18,224 bases of DNA, from positions 1 to 18,224 of the forward strand of contig CALGOZ010000019.1 in the NCBI GenBank assembly GCA_937960785.1. The letters are read 5' to 3'. This stretch comes from an uncultured Pseudogracilibacillus sp. (GTDB lineage: Bacteria > Bacillota > Bacilli > Bacillales > Amphibacillaceae). Positions 13,243 through 18,224 of the stretch are shown piece by piece; positions within the stretch are counted from its first letter, which is position 1; every line of letters begins with the position of its first letter. The notes below the pieces were generated by a model. The model had not been told where the DNA came from, ran no database searches, and saw nothing but the letters and a program-made list of their open reading frames with translations. The translations under genes were made by a program, and so were the position numbers.

Positions 13243-13883
13243 TCATCACTCTCCTTACGATTTATTTTCTCATATACGAATTTACTAGCCGACATTACTA
13301 CTTCTTCAACAGGTTGAGATGCGCATATACGTTTCACTCGCTCTGGAAACATCGCCATAACTCGTTCATAACCTTCATACACCCGATAGTGAAAATCAAG
13401 AGCTTCTAAATCTAAGCGGTTTACTTCTCGATTCTCATTTTGACGGATTCGTCTTAATCCCTCTTCCGGTGATATGTCTAAATATAACGTTAAGTCGGGC
13501 ATATACGTATTGATGGCAAATTTATTTATTTTTAACACTTCTTCAATACCAATACCTCGGGCATAGCCTTGATAAGCCAGACTACTGTCGATAAATCGAT
13601 CGCACAAGACAACCTTTCCTGAATGTAGTGCAGGAATTACCTTTTCAATTAAATGTTGCCGTCTTGCTGCAGCATATAGTAAAGCTTCCGTTCGTTCTTC
13701 CATCTCCGTATGGTCGGGATGTAAAATAATATGGCGTATTTGTTCAGAAATACGGATTCCTCCGGGTTCCCTCGTTACGACAATTTCGTAACCTTGATTC
13801 CGTAATTGGGTCGCTAGTTTTTCGATAACGGTGCTTTTTCCTGCACCTTCGCCACCTTCAAAGGTTATAAATAGTCCTGTCAA
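13239..13883 (-). CDS. tmk: Thymidylate kinase
   Basis: A 214-residue kinase that phosphorylates dTMP to dTDP with ATP. Seen: P-loop GGEGAGKST (10-18), REPGG (38-42), DRFIDSSLAYQG (95-106) and a lid arginine region RRIRQNENRE (144-153). The start chosen is a TTG at 13883: an SD (GAGGGAG) lies 7 nt upstream and the protein then begins at TGLFITFEGGEG, as in other Tmks. An upstream in-frame ATG (13916) would add 11 Arg-rich residues and has no SD. It opens the tmk-darA-yaaR-holB-ricT-yabA operon. In B. subtilis yaaO lies before it; here csfB does. Confidence 0.94.
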   Translation of the reverse strand: MTGLFITFEGGEGAGKSTVIEKLATQLRNQGYEIVVTREPGGIRISEQIRHIILHPDHTEMEERTEALLYAAARRQHLIEKVIPALHSGKVVLCDRFIDSSLAYQGYARGIGIEEVLKINKFAINTYMPDLTLYLDISPEEGLRRIRQNENREVNRLDLEALDFHYRVYEGYERVMAMFPERVKRICASQPVEEVVMSASKFVYEKINRKESDE

Positions 13884-13955
13884 TCTATCTCTCCCTCTCG
13901 AACGAACGACTTGCATTTGATCGTTTCTTTACGTACTTTCTTAATATATAATTCT

Positions 13956-13972
13956 ATTGTAACATGATTATA
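13956..13972 (-). promoter_or_regulatory. Candidate proximal -10 elements for tmk
   Basis: On the minus strand TATAAT (13967-13972) and an extended TGtTACAAT ending at 13956 lie about 75-85 bases before the TTG start. Neither has a good -35 at 16-18 nt, so these are weak candidates that would depend on the extended -10 or an activator. Confidence 0.35.
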
Positions 13973-14049
13973 CTAAACAATTCACATGTTAATGCAGAAA
14001 TTCATCGTATAGTTAATATTTTTTACGAGGGACGATATAGTTAGTTCAT

Positions 14050-14078
14050 ATTTTAACGGCATAATCTATGGTTGTAAA
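14050..14078 (-). promoter_or_regulatory. Candidate sigma-A promoter of the tmk operon
   Basis: On the minus strand TTTACA (14073-14078), a 17-nt spacer and TAAAAT (14050-14055), each 5 of 6. It lies immediately downstream of the csfB terminator and would give a leader of about 160 bases. Nothing else recognisable lies between 13884 and 14084. Confidence 0.55.
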
Positions 14079-14084
14079 GGTTAT

Positions 14085-14131
14085 AAAAACAAAAAACGTA
14101 AGAGTTTCTAATATTTAGAAATACTCTTACG
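14085..14131 (-). terminator. Rho-independent terminator after csfB
   Basis: On the minus strand CGTAAGAG pairs with CTCTTACG and TTTCTAA with TTAGAAA (15 bp in all, one 2-base bulge, 3-base loop), followed by TTTTTTGTTTTT. It lies 15 bases after the csfB stop and isolates csfB from the tmk operon. Confidence 0.95.
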
Positions 14132-14146
14132 CTTCTTATAAGTTCT

Positions 14147-14326
14147 TTATTTTGAGGTTTGCAATGAAGTTTCCTGCAATCCTTTTAATTTTTCAATATA
14201 GTAATTATACTTTGCTTCTCGGGCGTCTGTATGTACCATATTATGCTCACACGCTTCACAAATAAACGTCGTATATAGATGAATTCCATCTTCCTTGTAT
14301 TCTTCACAAATAATGCAACGTTGCAA
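14147..14326 (-). CDS. csfB: Anti-sigma-G factor CsfB (Gin)
   Basis: A 59-residue zinc-binding protein. In B. subtilis CsfB/Gin is made under sigma-F in the forespore, binds and inhibits sigma-G before engulfment ends, and later helps keep sigma-E and sigma-G apart. Seen: a double CxxC zinc site (C4, C7, C23, C26) around GIHLYTTFIC. I chose the TTG at 14326: a perfect GGAGGTG SD lies 6 nt before it, whereas the ATG five codons upstream (14341) would lie only about 6 nt from the predicted sigma-F transcript start and has no SD. It follows bofA directly; in B. subtilis an rRNA operon separates the two. A strong terminator follows. Confidence 0.92.
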   Translation of the reverse strand: MQRCIICEEYKEDGIHLYTTFICEACEHNMVHTDAREAKYNYYIEKLKGLQETSLQTSK

Positions 14327-14339
14327 CGTATCCACCTCC

Positions 14340-14372
14340 ATCAGTTTAGTAGACAGTATCGCCTAAACTGAT
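14340..14372. repeat. Perfect 10-bp inverted repeat spanning the csfB promoter -10
   Basis: Arm ATCAGTTTAG (14340-14349) is exactly complementary to CTAAACTGAT (14363-14372), with 13 bases between. The spacer and inner arm edge hold the sigma-F -10 (14354-14363). No T-tract follows in either direction, so it does not look like a bofA terminator. An operator role is inferred. Confidence 0.8.
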
Positions 14373-14383
14373 TGCTCTTATAC
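14354..14383 (-). promoter_or_regulatory. Sigma-F promoter of csfB
   Basis: On the minus strand GTATA (14379-14383), a 15-nt spacer and GGCGATACTG (14354-14363). The -10 fits the sigma-F consensus GGNRANANTR at every defined position and the -35 fits GYWTA. The predicted start, about 14347, leaves a leader of about 20 nt carrying the csfB SD. Confidence 0.88.
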
Positions 14384-14393
14384 GTTACAATCG

Positions 14394-14651
14394 TTACACA
14401 AATAATTGAACAACGATTAAAGCCCCGACGCCGAAAAGGCCGAGAATACTACTTAATAACACAGTAAATATATTGATTGGCACGAAAATACCGAACTGAT
14501 TCCCGATTCCATTTAAGATTAAAAGTAATAGTACACCAATTGTAAGCCGAATCGTCCCTGTTCCAATAAATCGAAAGAGCAAACGTGGCATACGAACAAT
14601 GAGAAATACAACGATAAATAAAAATAAACCGAAAAGCACCGTCATATTCAT
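14394..14651 (-). CDS. bofA: BofA, inhibitor of pro-sigma-K processing
   Basis: An 85-residue integral membrane protein. In B. subtilis BofA sits in the mother-cell membrane around the forespore and, with SpoIVFA, holds the protease SpoIVFB inactive until the SpoIVB signal arrives. Seen: helices near 4-20, 32-49 and 57-82, the conserved NGIGNQFGIFVPIN (46-59) and a LGLFGVGALIVVQLF C-terminus matching the family. The ATG at 14651 has an SD-like AAAGGGG 11 nt upstream, a long spacing. That SD can pair with an upstream CCCCTTT. It lies after yaaL and 52 bases before csfB's reading-frame region; the rRNA operon that follows it in B. subtilis is missing. Confidence 0.93.
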   Translation of the reverse strand: MNMTVLFGLFLFIVVFLIVRMPRLLFRFIGTGTIRLTIGVLLLLILNGIGNQFGIFVPINIFTVLLSSILGLFGVGALIVVQLFV

Positions 14652-14662
14652 CGATATTACAA

Positions 14663-14697
14663 CCCCTTTCCCTACTAAGTAGTATGCAACAAAGGGG
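14663..14697 (-). promoter_or_regulatory. Possible SD-hiding hairpin in the bofA leader
   Basis: On the minus strand CCCCTTT (14691-14697) is exactly complementary to the bofA SD AAAGGGG (14663-14669); a small CTAC/GTAG stem lies in the 21-base loop. The loop also holds CATACTA (14680-14686), which resembles the -10 of sigma-G or sigma-E promoters, but no good -35 is seen. Confidence 0.5.
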
Positions 14698-14709
14698 AAA
14701 AGTAGAACG

Positions 14710-14931
14710 TTACTCCATCCGTAGTACGCTAATTTTTCGATGTTTTGCTTCTTTTAGCAAAAACATATAAACTGCTTCGGTTAATTTAAGTCGGTCGCGG
14801 GCTTCCGTTAACGGATCGATACTTCGATCGACGATTTGCCGTAAGTTTCGCCATTCCGCTTCTTTCACAAAAATCACATGCAACAAATCTTCATCGACTA
14901 ACCGTCGTTGACGACGTCTTTTATTCCTCAT
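14710..14931 (-). CDS. yaaL: YaaL family protein (DUF2508), function unknown
   Basis: A 73-residue, strongly basic N-terminus (RNKRRRQRR, 2-10) followed by helical, charged sequence ending LTEAVYMFLLKEAKHRKISV, matching YaaL/DUF2508 by pattern and by position between recR and bofA. No enzymatic motif is seen and no function is established to my knowledge. The ATG at 14931 has SD GGAGAGGG at slightly short spacing. The 67-base gap after recR holds no terminator, so it is probably co-transcribed with recR. Confidence 0.9.
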   Translation of the reverse strand: MRNKRRRQRRLVDEDLLHVIFVKEAEWRNLRQIVDRSIDPLTEARDRLKLTEAVYMFLLKEAKHRKISVLRME

Positions 14932-14998
14932 TTTCCCTCTCCTTGTATATCTTGTATGAAAAATTTCTAAGCTACTAGTAGAATATGAAACAAAAAAC

Positions 14999-15595
14999 TT
15001 ATAATTCCCGACGTCCTTCTAACGACTTTGCTAACGTCACCTCATCGGCATATTCTAAATCTCCGCCGACAGGCAAACCGTGAGCGATCCGCGTTGCTTT
15101 AATACCCGCTGGCTTCACTAAACGGGATATATACATCGCTGTTGCCTCTCCTTCGACGTTCGGATTCGTTGCTAAAATAATTTCTTTTACATCGCTATCT
15201 TTCAATCGTTGGATTAAGCTAGGAATATTAATATCTTCTGGACCTAAACCATCCATCGGTGAAATTGAACCGTGTAATACATGGTATCTTCCATTAAATT
15301 CCCGCATTTTCTCCATCGCAATGACATCCTTTGAATCTTCAACGACACATATAACTGACTCATCGCGATGTTCATCTTGACAAATTGCACATACTTTTTG
15401 ATCTGTTATATGTCCACAAATATCACAATAATTTAATTCTCGCTTTGCGCCGACGAGAGCTTTAGCAAACTCGACAACATCGTCATCCTCCATATCAATG
15501 ACGAAAAAAGCCAGTCGGACGGCTGTCTTAGGTCCAATCCCTGGCAATTTCATAAAGCTATCGATTAATTTTGAAATCGGTTCTGGATAATACAT
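14999..15595 (-). CDS. recR: Recombination mediator RecR
   Basis: A 198-residue protein, identical in length to B. subtilis RecR (RecM), that acts with RecO and RecF to load RecA at gaps. Seen: N-terminal helix-hairpin-helix LPGIGPKTAVRLAF (17-30), a zinc finger (C57, C60, C69, C72), a TOPRIM domain starting at VICVVEDSKD (81-90), and the C-terminal ARIAHGLPVGGDLEYADEVTL-type segment with Walker-B-like character. The ATG at 15595 has a strong SD (AAGGAGGCGG). It follows yaaK after an 85-base gap holding a long hairpin. Confidence 0.97.
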   Translation of the reverse strand: MYYPEPISKLIDSFMKLPGIGPKTAVRLAFFVIDMEDDDVVEFAKALVGAKRELNYCDICGHITDQKVCAICQDEHRDESVICVVEDSKDVIAMEKMREFNGRYHVLHGSISPMDGLGPEDINIPSLIQRLKDSDVKEIILATNPNVEGEATAMYISRLVKPAGIKATRIAHGLPVGGDLEYADEVTLAKSLEGRREL

Positions 15596-15601
15596 GTCTT
15601 A

Positions 15602-15619
15602 CCGCCTCCTTGTGCAAGG
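15602..15619 (-). promoter_or_regulatory. Small hairpin overlapping the recR SD
   Basis: On the minus strand CCTTG pairs with CAAGG (2-base loop), and the 3' arm is part of the recR SD (AAGGAGG). Only 5 bp, so it could modulate translation or be chance. Confidence 0.35.
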
Positions 15620-15620
15620 T

Positions 15621-15664
15621 ACTCACTTCTTCACTCATTTTAAGAAAATGAGGAAGAAGTAAGT
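15621..15664 (-). promoter_or_regulatory. 20-bp intercistronic hairpin between yaaK and recR
   Basis: On the minus strand ACTTAC-TTCTTC-CTCATTTT pairs with AAAATGAG-t-GAAGAA-GTGAGT around a 3-base loop: 20 bp with one G-U pair and one bulged base. No U-tract follows on either strand, so it is not an intrinsic terminator. It starts 17 bases after the yaaK stop and may protect or cut the mRNA. Confidence 0.75.
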
Positions 15665-15680
15665 GTACACATGTATTCGG

Positions 15681-16001
15681 TTAAAACAACCCTGGAATAT
15701 TCATTCCTTTTGTAAATTGACCCATCGTTGCTTCCGTTTTCTCTTCGATTTGTTTCATTACATCGTTTACAGCAGCTAAAACTAAATCTTGTAACATCTC
15801 TACATCTTCTGGGTCGACGACATCTTCTTCAATTTTTACGTCTAAAATTTCCCGCTTACCATTCGCTACAACAGTCACCATGCCCCCACCAACTGTAGCT
15901 GTGAACTCCATTTCTAATAATTCTTCTTGCGCTTTCATCATTTTTTTCTGCATTTTTTGCATCTGTTTCATCATATTCCCCATATTTCCCATACCACGCA
16001 T
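15681..16001 (-). CDS. yaaK: YbaB/EbfC family nucleoid-associated protein YaaK
   Basis: A 106-residue YbaB/EbfC-family DNA-binding protein. It has a Met/Lys/Gln-rich N-terminal helix (MRGMGNMGNMMKQMQKMQKK) and a core with VTVVANGKREILDVKI typical of the family, which forms tweezer-like dimers. The dnaX-yaaK-recR order is widespread in bacteria, which ties it to replication and repair, but its precise role is unclear. The ATG at 16001 has SD AAGGAGG. It is 29 bases after dnaX, so it is in the same operon. Confidence 0.96.
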   Translation of the reverse strand: MRGMGNMGNMMKQMQKMQKKMMKAQEELLEMEFTATVGGGMVTVVANGKREILDVKIEEDVVDPEDVEMLQDLVLAAVNDVMKQIEEKTEATMGQFTKGMNIPGLF

Positions 16002-16030
16002 TGTTAATTCCTCCTTATTTAATTCCTCTT

Positions 16031-17722
16031 TTATTCTTCTTTCACTTCAACGATCTCCTCACCGAACAATCGTTTCGCTTCATCAACTAAGGGATCCTTT
16101 CTCTTTGTAGTTTCTTTTACGTCTTTCTTTTTCCCTTTTTGTTGAGCTTGAACATACTGTTCGCGCAATGTTTGCCAATCTTGTTCTGGGATTGGAATAA
16201 TCGTATAATGTGCTAAGCTATTCGCTAATACCGACTCGATTACTTGCCGATGTTCTAAAAAGAGCGAGCAATGGATATTGTATTTAAACGATAAAATTAT
16301 CGCATCGTCTGAAGCAGCCACGGGCTTGCTATCATGTAAAGTCGCATGAGCCGCTAGACTAACTTGGCGCAATTGCTCTAAAAACGTTGGCCAATGAGTT
16401 TTTACTTGTTGCAATGGAGCTTTTTTCGCCTGATCGAGAACGCCTCGGATTCGCTCGTAGGGTACTTCATAATTCTGACGTCTTGGTGCAGAGCGGGCTG
16501 TGTTTTGTTGTTTTTGAGGCTTCTCTTGAATCGGTCTTTGTTGCAGTTGGGTTAATCGCTTCTCTAATTGTTCGATACGCTGTTGCAATTGTACAAGTTC
16601 TTGCATATTAGCAACATTTTGATTATTGTTTGCTTCTGTATGGCGATTTGTAATCGTAATTAACGTCACTTCAACAAACACTTTTGGGCTCGTCGTCCAT
16701 TTAAGCTGTTGTTCGCATTCTGTAAGATGGACGATTGCTTGTTCAATCCATTCTGCCTCGACTTCATTAGCTAGGGCTTCGAACTGTTCAGTTATAATTG
16801 CTCGTTCGAGATAAGCTTTTAAATTACGGTTTGTTTTATAAAAGAGCAAATCCCGCATAAAGTAAATCATATCAAAAACGAAGCGCCCGGCATCTTTTCC
16901 ATGTCGCATTAACTCATCGAATAACTCAATTACTCTTTCCGAATCTTGTTCATACATAGCAATCGTAAGGTCGGTTAAAACATCTTGACTTACTCCACCA
17001 GTGACTGCTAATACATCTTCTACGTCCGCTGTCTGTTCGCTGTAGGAAATAACTTGGTCAAGAATGCTTAAGGCATCCCGCATTCCACCTTCTGCTACTA
17101 ATGCAATCGACTCGAGGGCTTCTTCTGTAATGTCGATCTTTTCCTGCTCAACGATAAAGTTCATTCGCTCCATCATCGCCTGATGGCTAATTGAACGAAA
17201 ATCAAACCGTTGACAACGGGATATGATCGTTAGCGGTATTTTATGAGGTTCGGTTGTCGCTAAAATAAAAACGACGTGGGCTGGTGGTTCTTCTAATGTT
17301 TTCAATAACGCATTAAAGGCGTTAACTGAAATCATATGCACTTCATCGATAATATATACTTTATACGGAACGACGCTTGGGGCATATTTTACCCGTTCAC
17401 GAATATCCCGAATATCATCGACACTCGTATTTGAAGCCGCATCAATTTCAATGACATCAGGAATCGAGCCATCTAAAATTCCTTTACATGCTTTACATTC
17501 ATTGCATGGTTCCCGTGCTGGCATCGTTTCACAATTAATCGTCTGGGCAAAAATTTTTGCTGCACTCGTCTTGCCCGTACCTCTCGGACCAGAAAATAGA
17601 TACGCATGCGAAAACTTGCCACTTTCGATAGCATTTTGTAACGTTTGTGTAATATGCGATTGTCCTACCACATCGTTAAACGTTCGTGGTCTCCATGTAC
17701 GATACAATGCTTTATAGCCCAT
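16031..17722 (-). CDS. dnaX: DNA polymerase III subunits gamma/tau
   Basis: A 563-residue clamp-loader ATPase, the same length as B. subtilis DnaX. Seen: AAA+ domain with Walker A GPRGTGKT (45-52), zinc ligands C64, C73, C76 and C79, Walker B IIDEVH (124-129), SRCQRFDF (168-175) as the arginine-finger region, a Gln-rich coiled linker (about 370-415, QLQQRIEQLEKRLTQLQQR) and a tau-specific C-terminus. I see no E. coli-type slippery heptamer, so a full-length tau is expected. The ATG at 17722 has AAAGGA as SD. A TATAAT (17755-17760) upstream is the likely promoter. It leads the dnaX-yaaK-recR-yaaL-bofA group. Confidence 0.97.
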   Translation of the reverse strand: MGYKALYRTWRPRTFNDVVGQSHITQTLQNAIESGKFSHAYLFSGPRGTGKTSAAKIFAQTINCETMPAREPCNECKACKGILDGSIPDVIEIDAASNTSVDDIRDIRERVKYAPSVVPYKVYIIDEVHMISVNAFNALLKTLEEPPAHVVFILATTEPHKIPLTIISRCQRFDFRSISHQAMMERMNFIVEQEKIDITEEALESIALVAEGGMRDALSILDQVISYSEQTADVEDVLAVTGGVSQDVLTDLTIAMYEQDSERVIELFDELMRHGKDAGRFVFDMIYFMRDLLFYKTNRNLKAYLERAIITEQFEALANEVEAEWIEQAIVHLTECEQQLKWTTSPKVFVEVTLITITNRHTEANNNQNVANMQELVQLQQRIEQLEKRLTQLQQRPIQEKPQKQQNTARSAPRRQNYEVPYERIRGVLDQAKKAPLQQVKTHWPTFLEQLRQVSLAAHATLHDSKPVAASDDAIILSFKYNIHCSLFLEHRQVIESVLANSLAHYTIIPIPEQDWQTLREQYVQAQQKGKKKDVKETTKRKDPLVDEAKRLFGEEIVEVKEE

Positions 17723-17754
17723 CTTTATTTATTCCTTTCCGTCATATCTCATTT

Positions 17755-17783
17755 ATTATAACGCATTTTATCGTTTAATTTAA
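17755..17783 (-). promoter_or_regulatory. Candidate dnaX promoter
   Basis: On the minus strand a perfect TATAAT (17755-17760) lies about 32 bases before the dnaX ATG. At 17 nt the -35 position reads TTAAAT, which is poor, so the assignment rests on the -10 and position. Confidence 0.5.
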
Positions 17784-17964
17784 ATAAGTACTCGAACCTT
17801 AAGTTGTAAAAAGAGTATTCGTATGTAAATCCTTTTAAATTAATGCCAATTCCTACCTACTTTCCGACAACATCGTGAATAAGAATGACAGAACTACTCC
17901 TTTTATAGTAATATTGTTATGGTAATTAAATTAGATGAACTATGTCATAAAGGAGGTACAAAAG

Positions 17965-18201
17965 GTGCAACCGGAACGAATCAGACGCTATGAAGGCACG
18001 AAGGAAAAGTACAAACTTAAACTTGTCAATGCGTTATGGACAACACCAATTGTAATAGTCTTAATAATTTTACTTGCTTTAGTTTCTTGGATCCCAAGCA
18101 CGGTTAAATTTACACTCGGTATCATTTTAATTATTAGTCATCTTTATCAATATATCCAATCGGTTGCTTATTGGAAAAAGGAGTCGACTAGCCGTTTATA
18201 A
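17965..18201 (+). CDS. Small two-helix membrane protein, unknown function
   Basis: A 78-residue protein reading away from dnaX. The start is the GTG at 17965, which has a perfect AAAGGAGG SD 8 nt upstream; an ATG at 17935 would put that SD inside the gene and is unlikely. The basic N-terminus (residues 1-20) is followed by two hydrophobic helices (about 25-44 and 47-65) and a short charged tail ending WKKESTSRL, giving a predicted helical hairpin with both ends inside. I do not recognise a family. Codon use looks like its neighbours, so there is no sign of recent transfer. Nothing further lies downstream to 18224. Confidence 0.75.
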   Translation: MQPERIRRYEGTKEKYKLKLVNALWTTPIVIVLIILLALVSWIPSTVKFTLGIILIISHLYQYIQSVAYWKKESTSRL

Positions 18202-18224
18202 ATAATCATTTTCCTAAAGTAACG

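Noticed and set aside
14932..14998. Possible sigma-E promoter (TCATATT and CATACAAG) before yaaL
   Set aside because: The two boxes are about 23 nt apart, far from the 13-15 nt that sigma-E needs.
16100..16140. Poly-A codons near the dnaX C-terminus as a programmed frameshift site
   Set aside because: The A-run lacks the slippery heptamer and downstream structure, and lies far beyond the point where gamma would be made.

Overview
The window is AT-rich chromosomal DNA from a spore-forming member of the Bacillaceae (Firmicutes). It matches the origin-proximal block that in Bacillus subtilis runs from dnaX to sspF. Nearly every gene reads on the minus strand, so the conserved order is read from right to left. 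Sporulation genes (bofA, csfB/gin, sspF), Bacillus-type sigma-A promoters and strong Shine-Dalgarno (SD) sites all support this placement. The genus cannot be fixed from the sequence alone.

Layout in transcription order (right to left). A divergent 78-residue two-helix membrane protein lies right of dnaX on the plus strand. dnaX, yaaK/ebfC and recR (replication and repair) are followed by yaaL, bofA and csfB, the last with a near-ideal sigma-F promoter. A strong terminator separates these from tmk, darA/yaaQ, yaaR, holB, ricT/yaaT and yabA, which end in a terminator. trmN6/yabB, yazA and rsmI follow as overlapping genes. abrB is the one conserved plus-strand gene and converges on rsmI; a 501-base AT-rich intergenic region separates it from the divergent metG. 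Then come metG, tatD, yabE (a 3D-domain cell-wall protein), rnmV and rsmA (overlapping pair), veg with tandem promoters, and sspF. At the left edge is the N-terminal part of a large UPF0182-type membrane protein that runs off the window.

Functionally the block mixes clamp-loader subunits (dnaX, holB), the initiation regulator yabA, recombination (recR), dTMP synthesis (tmk), c-di-AMP signalling (darA), the Y-complex subunit ricT, tRNA and rRNA modification or maturation (trmN6, rsmI, rsmA, rnmV, metG), cell-wall remodelling (yabE) and sporulation control.

Compared with the B. subtilis order as I remember it, several pieces are missing here: the rRNA operon between bofA and csfB, xpaC-yaaN-yaaO between csfB and tmk, yabG between rsmA and veg, ispE after sspF, and the SRP RNA gene upstream of dnaX. 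No mobile element, CRISPR array, tRNA or rRNA gene was seen. The least explained parts are regulatory: perfect inverted repeats at the csfB promoter and in the abrB leader, a hairpin that could hide the bofA SD, a 20-bp hairpin between yaaK and recR, and phased A-tracts ahead of the UPF0182 gene.
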